A stretch of 64,000 nucleotides of DNA from Mesobacillus jeotgali (GCF_900166585.1 NZ_FVZC01000008.1:868001-932000); one strand, 5' to 3'. Counted from the stretch's first letter, positions 1 through 8,944 are shown. The notes: a model not told the origin generated them from the sequence alone. Numbers and translations are program-made.

Positions 1-1
1 T

Positions 2-463
2 GTCAACGATGCTGCTCTGCTGAAAATGGGCACATTTACAGCGCTGGCGATTGGTATTCACAATTTTCCAGAGGGAATCGCAACCTTTACTTCTGCCATT
101 CAGGATCCCGGCCTGGGTGTGGCCATTGCGATTGCGATCGCCATCCATAACATTCCGGAGGGCATTGCCGTTTCCGTACCAGTGTATTTCGCAACAGGGG
201 ATAAGAAGAAAGCTTTCAATCTATCATTCTTGTCAGGGTTGTCTGAGCCGATTGGCGCACTGGCAGCTTATCTTTTCCTGATGCCATTCCTGAATGATAT
301 CATGTTTGGAGTCATTTTTGCGGCAGTAGCCGGAATCATGGTATTCATATCACTTGATGAACTGCTGCCCGCTGCGAAGAAATATGATGAATCACATCTT
401 GCCATCTACGGTTTGGTAGCTGGAATGGCCGTTATGGCGGTTAGCTTGCTATTGTTCATATAA
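2..463 (+). CDS. ZIP-family metal transporter, 3' part
   Basis: This is the C-terminal part of a ZIP-family divalent metal (zinc/iron/manganese) importer in the cytoplasmic membrane. The reading frame is open from base 2, so the gene begins upstream of the window. The two signature metal-binding helices are visible as HNFPEGIA (about residue 20 of the visible part) and [14 protein letters not shown] some 30 residues later; both are the His-Asn-x-Pro-Glu-Gly motifs of ZupT-like proteins. Further hydrophobic segments follow to the end. An intrinsic terminator lies about 40 bp downstream, so it ends its transcription unit. The metal is not decidable from sequence. Confidence 0.9.
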   Translation, partial: VNDAALLKMGTFTALAIGIHNFPEGIATFTSAIQDPGLGVAIAIAIAIHNIPEGIAVSVPVYFATGDKKKAFNLSFLSGLSEPIGALAAYLFLMPFLNDIMFGVIFAAVAGIMVFISLDELLPAAKKYDESHLAIYGLVAGMAVMAVSLLLFI

Positions 464-500
464 ATTTGCAAGTGCGAAATTAACTATTATTTTCCAGATA

Positions 501-535
501 AAAGAGTGACCTGTAACAAAAGGGTCACTCTTTTT
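501..535 (+). terminator. Intrinsic terminator after the ZIP transporter
   Basis: AAAGAGTGACC and GGGTCACTCTTT form an 11-12 bp stem with a 10-nt loop, followed by a T-run. It separates the transporter from the subtilase gene. Confidence 0.85.
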
Positions 536-646
536 GGTTCTTTTGATATTGGGAAAAATTTAAAACAGTCCGATATACATGTGACTTTTATGTAAACGTG
601 TATAATTACCTGATTCGAAAGACTTAAAAATGAACAGATTAGCATA

Positions 647-676
647 TTGATATTATCAGAAAATTTTAAATATAAT
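647..676 (+). promoter_or_regulatory. Candidate sigma-A promoter of the subtilase gene
   Basis: TTGATA (647-652), an 18-bp spacer and a perfect TATAAT (671-676) lie 48 bp before the ATG of the secreted protease. A second TATAAT at 601-606 lacks a good -35 box. Confidence 0.55.
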
Positions 677-723
677 AGATTTTGTAAAACCAGCAACACC
701 ATAAAATGCAGAGGAGTGGTAAG

Positions 724-1965
724 ATGAAAAAAAGGAAGGCACTAGGAGCCGCACTACTAAGCATGACAATGGGCTTATCTTTATTCATGGCCGGGGCATT
801 TGGCCAGGCGCCAGAGGCACAGGATTCATACCGGGTATTGGTTCAGGGTCCTGCAGCTGAAAAGGCGAAGGCAAAAGATCTATACGGTAAAAGATGGGAT
901 TTTGGAGCAAAAGGTTTTACAACAACGGTTAATGCAAAGCAATACCAGGCACTATTAAAAAATAAGAACCTAAAAGTAGAGACAGTACAACAGGTACAGG
1001 TGGAAGCGAAACCAGGTGCCAGTGCCCAGGCGGCGCCATCTGATCGTACGCCTTGGGGAATGGAAGCAATCTATAATGATAGTAATCTTCAGGCTACATC
1101 TGGCGGAGGCGGCATCAAGGTAGCAGTTCTTGATACCGGGGTCAATGTTGCCCATGCAGACTTGGCCGGCAGCGATGAACAGTGTAAAGATTTCACTAAC
1201 CGCAGAACGCCATTAGTTAATGGTTCTTGTTCAGATAAGAATGGTCACGGAACTCATGTTGCAGGTACTGTACTGGCACATGGAGGATCAGGCCAGGGAA
1301 TTTACGGGGTAGCACCTGAAGCTGACCTGTGGGCTTACAAGGTATTGAATGACCAGGGCTCAGGCTATTCTGACGATATCGCGGGCGCAATCCAGCATGC
1401 AGCAGACGAAGCAGTCCGAACAGGTTCAAAGGTCGTCATTTCGATGTCACTTGGATCAAGCAGCAAAAGCACGCTGATTGCTGATGCGGTGGATTATGCA
1501 TATGGAAAAGGTGTCCTTGTAGTTGCAGCAGCTGGAAACAGCGGACCGAATGCAAATACAATCGGCTATCCAGGTGCACTTGTGAATGCAGTCGCAGTCG
1601 CCGCACTTGAAAATGTCCAGGAAAACGGTACATACCGTGTCGCTGACTTCTCATCCCGCGGAAACCCTGCTACAGATGGTGACTATGTCATCCAGGAACT
1701 CGATGTAGAAGTTTCTGCTCCAGGAAGAGCAATCGAATCAACATGGTTCGATGGAACATATAACACAATCAGCGGAACATCAATGGCCACACCGCACGTT
1801 TCCGGATTGGCTGCGAAAATCTGGGCTGCAAACCCAAGCATGAGCCATACACAGCTTCGTGCCGAACTGCAGAACCGTGCAAAAGCGAATGATATCCTAG
1901 GCGGATCAGGTGCCGCATCAGGTGATGACTATGCATCAGGATTTGGATTCCCGCGTGTGAAATAA
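724..1965 (+). CDS. Secreted subtilisin-like serine protease (peptidase S8)
   Basis: This is an exported subtilase of 413 residues. A signal peptide (about residues 1-28) is followed by an inhibitor-I9-type propeptide (about 35-95) and the S8 catalytic domain. The catalytic triad is visible: Asp137 in AVLDTGVN, His175 in NGHGTHVAGT and Ser353 in SGTSMATPHVSG; Asn272 in AAAGNSGPN is the oxyanion-hole residue. The ATG at 724 is chosen because GAGGAG-type bases 709-714 sit correctly in front of it and MKKRK begins a normal signal peptide; an upstream ATG at 706 overlaps that ribosome site. It is a single-gene unit with its own promoter and terminator. Its substrate is presumably environmental protein; the exact subtilase subgroup is not assigned. 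Confidence 0.92.
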   Translation: MKKRKALGAALLSMTMGLSLFMAGAFGQAPEAQDSYRVLVQGPAAEKAKAKDLYGKRWDFGAKGFTTTVNAKQYQALLKNKNLKVETVQQVQVEAKPGASAQAAPSDRTPWGMEAIYNDSNLQATSGGGGIKVAVLDTGVNVAHADLAGSDEQCKDFTNRRTPLVNGSCSDKNGHGTHVAGTVLAHGGSGQGIYGVAPEADLWAYKVLNDQGSGYSDDIAGAIQHAADEAVRTGSKVVISMSLGSSSKSTLIADAVDYAYGKGVLVVAAAGNSGPNANTIGYPGALVNAVAVAALENVQENGTYRVADFSSRGNPATDGDYVIQELDVEVSAPGRAIESTWFDGTYNTISGTSMATPHVSGLAAKIWAANPSMSHTQLRAELQNRAKANDILGGSGAASGDDYASGFGFPRVK

Positions 1966-1975
1966 ATATAATGTG

Positions 1976-2012
1976 AAAAACCGCTTAATCAGTGATGATT
2001 GAGCGGTTTTTT
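1976..2012 (+). terminator. Intrinsic terminator after the subtilase
   Basis: AAAAACCGCTTAATC pairs with GATTGAGCGGTTTTT around a 6-nt loop and ends in a T-run. Confidence 0.9.
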
Positions 2013-2048
2013 GCGCGAACTGGAAGAAAACAATCGAAATTTCCAGTT

Positions 2049-2190
2049 CACCAATAAAATTCGAATTTCGCCAATAAGTAGGTGGTTTTCGCCAATATTT
2101 TTCACGAATAAAATTTTGAAAATCGCCAATAAAGTTGTGAAAATCGCCAATAAAGTTGTGAAAATCGCCAATAAAAGTGATTCCATCACA
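2049..2190 (+). repeat. Short tandem array, 21-bp period (CGCCAATAA phrase)
   Basis: The phrase CGCCAATAA, with variants CACCAATAA and CACGAATAA, recurs at 2049, 2069, 2090, 2103, 2124, 2145 and 2166. The last three intact units are spaced exactly 21 bp and share AAAATCGCCAATAAAGTTGT. It lies between the convergent subtilase and ylbC genes. Open frames across it on both strands are repetitive peptides and are not taken as genes. Confidence 0.85.
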
Positions 2191-2247
2191 AAAAAATGGG
2201 TGGAAGTTATATTGAAAAGTAGTCTTGATCACGGCTGTTCACAATAT

Positions 2248-2360
2248 TATAGCGAAAATTTTAATTTTATAGCGAATTTCTCATTTTTATAGCGATTTTT
2301 TCATTTTTATAGCGAAAAATTCGTTTTTATAGCGAAAAATTGGTTTTTATAGCGACTTGG
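2248..2360 (+). repeat. Short tandem array, 20-bp period (TATAGCGA phrase)
   Basis: TATAGCGA occurs at 2248, 2268, 2288, 2308, 2328 and 2348, exactly 20 bp apart, in the frame TTTTTATAGCGAAAAATT. It directly follows the 21-bp array but has a different phrase. No gene is seen in 1966-2404 apart from the terminator and these arrays. Confidence 0.9.
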
Positions 2361-2404
2361 AAATTACGCGTGATTTTTTCCAGCTATGTTATTGAAAAGT
2401 TGTG

Positions 2405-3529
2405 TTAAAACTTCCTCTTCGTATAAAAATTTTCGGTAAAATAGGGCTCATGCTTTGGTCCGAACGCAACGCCTACACCGAGAAGCTCAAAGTCAGGCTT
2501 TAAGATATTTTCGCGGTGTCCCAGTGAATTCATCAAGCCTTCATGGGCAAAGATGCTGCTGAATTGGCCATACGCGAGATTTTCCCCAGCAACAGAAAAC
2601 GCAATATCATCCTCCGCCATCCTGTCAAAAGGTGACTGTCCTTCTGGATTCGTGTGGCTGAAATACGAGTTTTCCGCCATATCGGCACTGTGCTTGCGGG
2701 CAGTTACCCTGACCTGGTCGTCCCAAGTCAGTATCCCTAAACCATGTACAACCCTGGAAGCATTGGTGACGTCAAACAGCTGGTATTCAAATCCTTCCTT
2801 CAACGCATCGTTTGCTTCTGTATAAAACCCGGCTTTGCTTTGCTCCAATTTTTCGCTGACAATCTGGATTGCTGTTACTGTATTATTTCTGTGTTTATCA
2901 TAGAATACCGTGACATAACTGTCGTCCAGATTATAAACGTCATAGTCCTGATCCTCCTGGAACTGGTAATACACTAGCCCTTTCCTGATCTCGCCCAATG
3001 GTTCCCCGAGTGTCTGACGAACGGTATCTTTTGGCATTCCGTATTTAATGCCGTTTTTGGCAGCAATTAAATCCTGATTTGTATACAAAGCGCTCACTGC
3101 GCCATCTTTGCCGTATGAGACCATTATGAAGTTCTGGAAATTCTGATGATAGGCATGCCACTCCGTACCGTATTCATTTACAGAAACACGCTTCGGGGCG
3201 CCGAGCTGTTTTTCTACTTCACCCTTTACATCACCAATCCCGATATTATGGAGCGTGAACGTTTTCTCAGAAGGTGTTTCCAGGTCTGGTTTAGCTACCT
3301 TTGGCAAGAGTTTTTCCTCCTGCGTCAATTCCTCTTTCTTCTCATTGACCTGCCAGATCAGCTGATTGATTCCTTCGTTTAACTTCTCTATTGCAGAAGC
3401 GAGCTCGGGGTTTTCTTTTAGCTGCTCTAGTTCAGTTTTTATATTTTGAATGTCTTTATTTTCGCTAAGATATGGCCACGAAAAATAAGCCATGGCACCT
3501 ATGATCAAAAATAAGAATAATTGTCTCAA
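2405..3529 (-). CDS. ylbC: YlbC-like CAP-domain protein
   Basis: This 374-residue protein has an N-terminal membrane anchor (about residues 3-20), a charged coiled-coil stretch (about 25-75), a CAP-associated region (about 90-225) with two halves of the NIGIGDVKGEVEKQLGAP / IKYGMPKDTVRQTLGEP type, and a C-terminal CAP/SCP domain (about 240-365). The CAP motifs HSADMAENSYFSHTNPEG, AGENLAYG and GHRENIL are clear. It matches the layout of B. subtilis YlbC, whose biochemical role is unknown; the domain would face the outside of the membrane. The start codon is TTG at 3529 behind AAGGAAGGTGA; a start further in would lose the anchor. Confidence 0.85.
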   Translation of the reverse strand: MRQLFLFLIIGAMAYFSWPYLSENKDIQNIKTELEQLKENPELASAIEKLNEGINQLIWQVNEKKEELTQEEKLLPKVAKPDLETPSEKTFTLHNIGIGDVKGEVEKQLGAPKRVSVNEYGTEWHAYHQNFQNFIMVSYGKDGAVSALYTNQDLIAAKNGIKYGMPKDTVRQTLGEPLGEIRKGLVYYQFQEDQDYDVYNLDDSYVTVFYDKHRNNTVTAIQIVSEKLEQSKAGFYTEANDALKEGFEYQLFDVTNASRVVHGLGILTWDDQVRVTARKHSADMAENSYFSHTNPEGQSPFDRMAEDDIAFSVAGENLAYGQFSSIFAHEGLMNSLGHRENILKPDFELLGVGVAFGPKHEPYFTENFYTKRKF

Positions 3530-3756
3530 AGCTGGTCGTCACCTTCCTTTTTTCCATATCCCCAATATACCCATTAATACAGAAATAAAAAGCATAGTGG
3601 CTAAGGGATATGTGAAGTCTAATAAAAGAAACTACGTAAGCTAAAATTTGTGAAATGTTTCACATAACGTTCATAACTCGACTGAAAAAAATTTATGATT
3701 GAGTTGTATTATTACTATATCGATAGTGTTTATATTGTCGCCGGGAGGTTTTACTA

Positions 3757-4752
3757 ATGAAAAAATTATTACAGATCATCATCGGGTTAGGATTCATTCT
3801 AACACCTTTTTATACAAATGCTCACGTAAAATGGTTCACCGAGGTAGCCCCGAAGAAAGAAAGTATTGAAAATATCTTGTCGCCCTTATTCATGGGGCTG
3901 GCTTTATTGGCAGCAGTTGTTCTTGCATCATTAACACTCATAATTCCAAAAATGGCACAAAGGCCGCTAATTAAAAAGTGGGATGATTTCCTTTCAGGTT
4001 TCAGGAAATATTCAAGGTATTTATTAAAATATGGTACGGCATTAGCATTGATCATTCAGGTCACGAATGGCACCCTATTTGCACCGGAATTTCATGTGGA
4101 AAGCACCATGATGACAGTCTTAGCATGGGTGGCGATTGGCCTGCTGCTCGTACCTCACCATATCGCAACGAAGCTAGGAGCAATCATTTTACTCATTCTA
4201 TTCATCATGGTGACTGTTAAACACGGCATATTTTACATGCTCGATTACGGCTTTTATGTAGCAATCATCGGAGTGCTGCTTGTGGGCAGCACCAGGCTTG
4301 AAAATGTCGGGTTCCCGTTTCTGTATCTGGGTACCGGACTTTCCTTATGCTGGGTCGCGGTGGAAAAATGGGTTTACCCAACGATGTCCCTGGATATTGT
4401 CGCAAATCATCAGGTGCCTACTTTCGGATTCGAACCAGCAGCCTTCATTGTCATGGCCGCATTTGTGGAATTCGTAGTCGGATATTTGCTGGTGGTCGGC
4501 ATCTTGAATCGAGTGTTAGGTTTTGTCGTCACCACCATCTTTATCTTAACAACCATGTTATTCGGCTTCACAGAAATCATTGGCCACTTCATGATCCATA
4601 TCGTTTTGATTATTTTCATCATCGAAGGCGTATCTTTTTACAATCCGCCAATCAAGCTGCATAAGACTAAAGTGGATCAATTTGTTTTTATTTTCTTGAA
4701 CTTCATTTTCGTTCTATCGACGTTTGTTTTGATTTATTATCGATTTGCTTAA
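3757..4752 (+). CDS. DoxX-like multi-pass membrane protein
   Basis: This is a 331-residue integral membrane protein with an N-terminal signal-like segment ending near THAHVKWF-type sequence (NAHVKWF, about residues 21-27) and roughly eight hydrophobic segments. The short His-x-Lys-Trp-Phe stretch after the signal is typical of proteins annotated as DoxX-family membrane proteins. GGGAGG lies 9 nt before the ATG. It is monocistronic, divergent from ylbC, and is followed by a strong bidirectional terminator. The function is unknown; the DoxX assignment rests on overall resemblance. Confidence 0.55.
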   Translation: MKKLLQIIIGLGFILTPFYTNAHVKWFTEVAPKKESIENILSPLFMGLALLAAVVLASLTLIIPKMAQRPLIKKWDDFLSGFRKYSRYLLKYGTALALIIQVTNGTLFAPEFHVESTMMTVLAWVAIGLLLVPHHIATKLGAIILLILFIMVTVKHGIFYMLDYGFYVAIIGVLLVGSTRLENVGFPFLYLGTGLSLCWVAVEKWVYPTMSLDIVANHQVPTFGFEPAAFIVMAAFVEFVVGYLLVVGILNRVLGFVVTTIFILTTMLFGFTEIIGHFMIHIVLIIFIIEGVSFYNPPIKLHKTKVDQFVFIFLNFIFVLSTFVLIYYRFA

Positions 4753-4816
4753 GTTTGAAGCACCCATTCATCGTTTCGAAAAAATCATAAAGGATTCGAC
4801 CCAGCTTCAATGAAAA

Positions 4817-4857
4817 AAATAAGGCCTGTAAACTTATAAGTCTACAGGCCTTATTTT
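4817..4857. terminator. Bidirectional intrinsic terminator
   Basis: AAATAAGGCCTGTA and TACAGGCCTTATTT form a near-perfect stem with A- and T-runs on both sides, serving the plus-strand membrane gene and the minus-strand coat cluster. Confidence 0.9.
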
Positions 4858-4860
4858 AAG

Positions 4861-5130
4861 TTACTTCATCAATTTACCAAGCATGTCGGATAGAGAAGGG
4901 TTTGGCTGGCTGCCTTTTCCAAGCATGTCGGAAAGAGGAGTGTTTGGCTGGTTATTATCCATAGCAAACTGTTTCTTTAACCTTTCCCTCATTTCACTCT
5001 GGCTGTTTGATAAATTGTCCTGGAGTTTTTTGTAGTTACGTTTTTGCTGCCGCTGCCTCATCAGGTTGTCCATGAGCTGCTCATTCAATTGGCGCATTTG
5101 TTCGACCATTTCTTTATTCTTGTTATCCAT
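4861..5130 (-). CDS. Small Gln/Asn/Lys-rich protein in coat cluster
   Basis: This 89-residue hydrophilic protein has a predicted helical/coiled-coil body (about residues 5-60) and two copies of a short C-terminal motif: TPLSDMLGK and PSLSDMLGK. An AAGGAGG site precedes the ATG by 8 nt. It is the last gene of a minus-strand run with two CotX-type coat proteins, so a spore-coat role is inferred from position only. The family is not recognised. Confidence 0.7.
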   Translation of the reverse strand: MDNKNKEMVEQMRQLNEQLMDNLMRQRQQKRNYKKLQDNLSNSQSEMRERLKKQFAMDNNQPNTPLSDMLGKGSQPNPSLSDMLGKLMK

Positions 5131-5163
5131 CCTGTAGCCTCCTTCTGGTTATTTTCCAATTAT

Positions 5164-5601
5164 TTATAGGACATCCAGTTTAACGACTACAGCAATGAGA
5201 ATTTGAAGAAGGGCTTGAATGTTTACAGCAATATCAGTATCAGTTGTAGTGACTTTTACACACTTAGAATGTTCAATGATTGTTTTTTGTGAATTTCTTT
5301 GCTTATTCTTCATAACCTGCTTGATGTCTTGAACAACTGAATTTCCACGGTCAGTATCCCCGATGGTGATGCTGATGACCGCCGCAATTGCTGCCTGAAG
5401 ACCTAATTGCAACGAAACTGCTGCTTGAGTATCAGTTGTTTGTACATCGACGCCTTCAGAATCAGTTATGATAATCCATTCATATGAATGTTGTTCGGTT
5501 TTCATGAATTGGTCGCCGTCTTGTAAAACTGTATCACCGTCATCTTTACATTTGTCTTTACCTTTATCGCAGTGGTCCAATGCTCTCCACTTTTCACTCA
5601 T
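5164..5601 (-). CDS. CotX-type spore coat protein
   Basis: This 145-residue protein has two copies of the spore coat X/V module (about residues 50-95 and 100-145). Each carries the hallmark VQTTDTQAAVSLQLGLQ or VTTTDTDIAVNIQALLQ, followed by a short hydrophobic stretch. Proteins of this type form the insoluble fraction of the outer coat or crust. The N-terminus is rich in Lys and Asp. GAGGTG precedes the ATG. It lies 28 bp after the homologous upstream gene, indicating a tandem duplication within one operon. Expression late in the mother cell would be expected from the family; no promoter was resolved. Confidence 0.85.
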   Translation of the reverse strand: MSEKWRALDHCDKGKDKCKDDGDTVLQDGDQFMKTEQHSYEWIIITDSEGVDVQTTDTQAAVSLQLGLQAAIAAVISITIGDTDRGNSVVQDIKQVMKNKQRNSQKTIIEHSKCVKVTTTDTDIAVNIQALLQILIAVVVKLDVL

Positions 5602-5628
5602 CTTATTTCACCTCTTTTTATTTTTAGA

Positions 5629-6099
5629 TTACAGTACGTCTAACTTCACTACTACAGCCACAAGAACTTGCAGCAAAGCCTGGATATTAACTGCCAAGTC
5701 AGTGTCAGTTGTTGTAACATTGACATCCTTGGAGTTGTAAATGATAATCTTCTGCTTGTTTGTTTGCTCGGAATCAAGCTTCTGGAAAATCTCCTGAGCC
5801 ATTGCACGGCCGCGGTCAGTGTCTCCTACAGTAATGCTTACCACTAACGCAATTGCTAATTGCAAACCTACTTGCAGTGAAACAGCTGCTTGAGTATCAG
5901 TTGTCTGGACACAAATATTGCAGGATTTTTTGATCCAAATTAGTTCTTCAGAGTCCTGCTCGATTTCAGAGAACTGAAATCCATCCTGTTCAACGACAGC
6001 GCCATCTTCCTTCTTTGAATGGTTACCATGGTCTTTTTTATCACCGTGGTACCCGTATTCTTGAGGTCTGCCATATTCGTTATAATTCTTACTTGCCAT
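5629..6099 (-). CDS. CotX-type spore coat protein, paralogue
   Basis: This 156-residue paralogue of the downstream gene has the same two CotX modules: VQTTDTQAAVSLQVGLQ and VTTTDTDLAVNIQALLQ. Its N-terminal tail is Tyr/Gly/His/Lys-rich (about residues 1-45) and a CNICVQ stretch contains two cysteines. The ATG at 6099 is preferred because a GTG nine bases upstream lies inside the AAGGAGTGAG ribosome site. Both genes end in the same six residues, VKLDVL, which shows recent common origin or gene conversion. Confidence 0.87.
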   Translation of the reverse strand: MASKNYNEYGRPQEYGYHGDKKDHGNHSKKEDGAVVEQDGFQFSEIEQDSEELIWIKKSCNICVQTTDTQAAVSLQVGLQLAIALVVSITVGDTDRGRAMAQEIFQKLDSEQTNKQKIIIYNSKDVNVTTTDTDLAVNIQALLQVLVAVVVKLDVL

Positions 6100-6187
6100 T
6101 AATCTCACTCCTTTATCTTGGTATGGAATATCATATTAGCGGAGCAGCCGGAAAGATTGTGTATATTCACTAGAAGGCTATTAATTT

Positions 6188-6222
6188 TTTTTAAAAAAAA
6201 ACGCCCTTTTTAAGAGCGCCTA
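6188..6222 (-). terminator. Weak intrinsic terminator
   Basis: On the minus strand a short stem (CGCTC/GGGCG with one wobble) is followed by a long T-run. It lies between the 73-residue gene and the CotX pair. Confidence 0.5.
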
Positions 6223-6227
6223 GTAAT

Positions 6228-6449
6228 CTACTTATCGTTCCCGGAATTCTTCTTAGTGTTACTTGAATTCAAGAAAGAGTCTACCTGCTGACTTAAATCT
6301 TCTACTAAATCCTTTATTGCTTGCTTTTGGTCATTGGATATTTTCCCTTTAACATCTTCAGTATTGATACCATTTTTCTTAAAAATATCACTCACAAGCA
6401 AATCAATAATACTATTAGGCACTCCGTTCGGTTTTTTAGGATCAGCCAT
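6228..6449 (-). CDS. Small acidic/Lys-rich protein beside coat genes
   Basis: This 73-residue hydrophilic protein starts MADPKKPNGVPNSIIDLLVS and ends in an Asn/Lys-rich tail. AAAGGAG lies 8-9 nt before the ATG. It is the first gene of the minus-strand coat cluster and is separated from the CotX genes by a weak terminator. It resembles small proteins often found next to cotX-type genes, but no specific family is recognised; a spore role is inferred from the neighbourhood. Confidence 0.65.
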   Translation of the reverse strand: MADPKKPNGVPNSIIDLLVSDIFKKNGINTEDVKGKISNDQKQAIKDLVEDLSQQVDSFLNSSNTKKNSGNDK

Positions 6450-6630
6450 ATCAATCTCTCCTTTACAACATGTATCGTCGTATTAGACTATGCGAACCGG
6501 CCTTGGTAAGACACAAAGATTTTTAGGCAGGAATCTAAAATACGAGCCTTTTTTGTGGATCCAAGAATCTGTCAGAAGAGTCGTGCGCTTTACACGAGGT
6601 ATTCCTTTCTTAGAATTATCAGACCATTTG

Positions 6631-6660
6631 TTGACGCTTCCTTCTGTTCTTTGTTACGAT
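6631..6660 (+). promoter_or_regulatory. Candidate promoter of kynUAB
   Basis: TTGACG (6631-6636), an 18-bp spacer and TACGAT (6655-6660) precede the kynU start by 34 bp. No T-box or other leader motif is visible in 6450-6690. Confidence 0.5.
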
Positions 6661-6693
6661 TTCTCTAGTTGAAATGGGATGGGAGAGATGAAA

Positions 6694-7980
6694 ATGAAGC
6701 CTTATTCTTTTGAAACTTCTGCGGACTTTGCTGAGAAGCTTGATCGCGAAGATATACTTGCAGGTTTTCGGGAAGAGTTTTACTTAAAGCCTGATTCAAT
6801 CTATCTAGACGGGAACTCGCTTGGACTTCTATCCAAGCGGGCTGAGCAGACACTGCTTGAATCTTTGGCTGACTGGCGCGAGCTTGGTATCGATGGCTGG
6901 ATGGATGGCAAGCATCCCTGGTTCTATTTGTCTGAAAAACTAGGTGAATTGACAGCACCGCTTGTTGGCGCATTACCAGAAGAAGTAATTGTAAGCGGAT
7001 CCACTACGGTCAATCTGCACCAGCTGGTGGCTACTTTTTATAAGCCAGAGGGGAAGCGGACGAAAATCCTTGCCGATGAATTGAACTTTCCTTCTGATAT
7101 TTATGCGCTGCAAAGCCAGCTGCGCATCCATGGCTATGACCCCGACTCCCACCTGGTCAGGGTGAAAAGCAAGGACGGAAGGTTTCTGGATGAGGATGAC
7201 ATTATCGAGGCAATGACAGAAGAAATTGCTCTTGTCGTGCTGCCGACTGTTTTATACCGCAGCGGTCAAATCCTTGATATGGAGAGGCTTACTAGAGCGG
7301 CTCACGAACGGGGGATCCTGATTGGTTTCGATGGCTGCCATTCCATCGGCGCGATCCCGCATTCCTTCTCAGCTTGGGGAGTCGACTTTGCTTACTGGTG
7401 CAATTATAAGCACTTGAATGGCGGTCCAGGTGCTGTAGCAGGACTTTATGTGAATTCGAAGCATTTTGGTGAAAAGCCGGGATTGGCCGGCTGGTTCGGT
7501 TCCAGAAAAGACAAGCAATTTGATATGGAGCATATCCTGATGCCTGCTGAGAATGCAGGGGCGTACCAGATTGGGACACCGCATGTGCTTAGTCTGGCGC
7601 CTTTACTCGGTTCACTGGAGATGTTCGTTGAGGCTGGTATTCAGAATATCCGTGAAAAATCATTGAGGATTAACCGTTACTTAATGGATTTGATTCTGCA
7701 TGAGCTTGGCGATGCCGGCTTTAAAATCGGCAGTCCAGTGGAGGATTTCAGGCGAGGCGGACACATTAGTCTGGAGCATGAAGAAGCAGCCAGAATCTGC
7801 AAGGCTTTAAAGGAAAAAGGAATCATTCCAGATTTCCGGGCTCCCAACATTGTCCGCCTTGCTCCTGTCGCTCTTTATACTTCGTATACGGATGTGTGGA
7901 ATGCGGTCCAGATTTTAAAAGAAATCATGAATAATAAATCATACGAGAAGTTTAGCAATGAGCGCGGAGTTGTAGCGTAG
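6694..7980 (+). CDS. kynU: Kynureninase
   Basis: This PLP enzyme cleaves kynurenine to anthranilate and alanine, the last step of the kyn branch of tryptophan breakdown. The 428-residue protein is of normal size. The PLP-lysine region [12 protein letters not shown] is preceded by [21 protein letters not shown] is part of the cofactor phosphate site. The ATG at 6694 sits 6 nt after GGGAGAG; in-frame ATGs at 6679 and 6688 overlap that site. kynA follows 14 bp later. Having kynU first in the operon differs from the common kynABU order. Confidence 0.92.
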   Translation: MKPYSFETSADFAEKLDREDILAGFREEFYLKPDSIYLDGNSLGLLSKRAEQTLLESLADWRELGIDGWMDGKHPWFYLSEKLGELTAPLVGALPEEVIVSGSTTVNLHQLVATFYKPEGKRTKILADELNFPSDIYALQSQLRIHGYDPDSHLVRVKSKDGRFLDEDDIIEAMTEEIALVVLPTVLYRSGQILDMERLTRAAHERGILIGFDGCHSIGAIPHSFSAWGVDFAYWCNYKHLNGGPGAVAGLYVNSKHFGEKPGLAGWFGSRKDKQFDMEHILMPAENAGAYQIGTPHVLSLAPLLGSLEMFVEAGIQNIREKSLRINRYLMDLILHELGDAGFKIGSPVEDFRRGGHISLEHEEAARICKALKEKGIIPDFRAPNIVRLAPVALYTSYTDVWNAVQILKEIMNNKSYEKFSNERGVVA

Positions 7981-7994
7981 GGGGGAGCCAGGCA

Positions 7995-8828
7995 ATGAAG
8001 GAAGAACAGATAACTTCACACGAAATCCATACCGATTTTTCAAAAGAACTGTCCTATGGAAGCTACCTGCAATTGGATAAAATCCTGTCCAGTCAGCAAC
8101 GGCTTTCTGATCATCACGATGAAATGCTGTTCATCATCATTCATCAGGCAAGCGAGTTGTGGATGAAACTGATTTTACATGAAGTGAATGCGGCGATTGA
8201 CTGTATCCGGAAAAATGATCTGGAACCGTCTTTCAAGATGCTGTCCAGGGTGTCAAGAATCCAGGAGCAGCTGATCCAGTCATGGAGCGTGCTGTCGACA
8301 TTGACTCCAGCGGAATACATGGAGTTCCGTGACAAGCTTGGCCATTCATCCGGGTTCCAGTCCTATCAGAACCGCTTGATTGAATTTGCTTTAGGGCAAA
8401 AACAGGCACATGTTTTATCTGTTTACAAACACGATGCTGAACTATTTAAAACAATGGAAGACGCACTCCAGGAACGCTCGATCTATGACGCTGCCATTCA
8501 AGCGCTGTCAATGCGCGGACTTCCCATCGATGATGCAGCCTTGAACCGTGACTGGTCGGAATCGTACGAACCAAACGCTAGTGTCGAGGAAGCGTGGCTG
8601 ACTGTCTATCGCAACGTTGATCAGTACTGGGATCTTTACGAACTCGCGGAAAAGCTTGTCGATATCGGCAGCAAGCAGCAGCTCTGGCGCTTTAACCATA
8701 TGAGCACCGTAGAACGGATCATCGGGCATAAGACCGGTACAGGCGGCTCTGCCGGGGTATCTTATTTGAAAAAGGTGGTCGACCACCGATTTTTCCCTGA
8801 GCTGTGGAGCTTGAGGACTAAGCTATAA
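7995..8828 (+). CDS. kynA: Tryptophan 2,3-dioxygenase
   Basis: This heme enzyme opens the indole ring of tryptophan to give N-formylkynurenine. The 277-residue protein has the substrate-binding helix [18 protein letters not shown] (about residues 45-62) and the C-terminal heme region [21 protein letters not shown], where the His after Asn is the proximal heme ligand in this family. GGGGGAG precedes the ATG. It ends [10 protein letters not shown]; the DNA coding for this end is repeated twice more downstream (see repeat at 8796). Confidence 0.95.
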   Translation: MKEEQITSHEIHTDFSKELSYGSYLQLDKILSSQQRLSDHHDEMLFIIIHQASELWMKLILHEVNAAIDCIRKNDLEPSFKMLSRVSRIQEQLIQSWSVLSTLTPAEYMEFRDKLGHSSGFQSYQNRLIEFALGQKQAHVLSVYKHDAELFKTMEDALQERSIYDAAIQALSMRGLPIDDAALNRDWSESYEPNASVEEAWLTVYRNVDQYWDLYELAEKLVDIGSKQQLWRFNHMSTVERIIGHKTGTGGSAGVSYLKKVVDHRFFPELWSLRTKL

Positions 8829-8944
8829 TAAGGCAAGGAAAACCCCAGAGCTTTGAGATTGAGAAAGAAGCCATAATAAGAGAAGGAAAATCCCTGAACT
8901 ATGGATCTTAAGGACGAAGCTATTATAAGAAAGAAGGGAAATGC
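8796..8944 (+). repeat. Three tandem copies of the kynA 3' end
   Basis: Three imperfect direct repeats begin at 8796, 8844 and 8893 (periods 48 and 49). Copy 1 is the true end of kynA with its stop. Copy 3 still translates as PELWILRTKLL followed by a stop; copy 2 is more decayed (PRALRLRKKP, stop). Together they form the 116-bp spacer between kynA and kynB, and the last copy carries the AAGAAGGG ribosome site of kynB. Confidence 0.8.

Noticed and set aside
1936..2292. Frames of 66-98 residues across the 20-21-bp arrays
   Set aside because: Repetitive peptides on both strands caused by the 21-bp period; AT-rich non-coding composition.
6484..6492. CATAGTCTA as a sigma-K -10 box before the coat cluster (minus strand)
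   Set aside because: The -10 match is good but no AC -35 element is at the required distance.
6450..6693. T-box or tryptophan-responsive leader before kynU
   Set aside because: No T-box core sequence, leader peptide with Trp codons or terminator/antiterminator pair was found.
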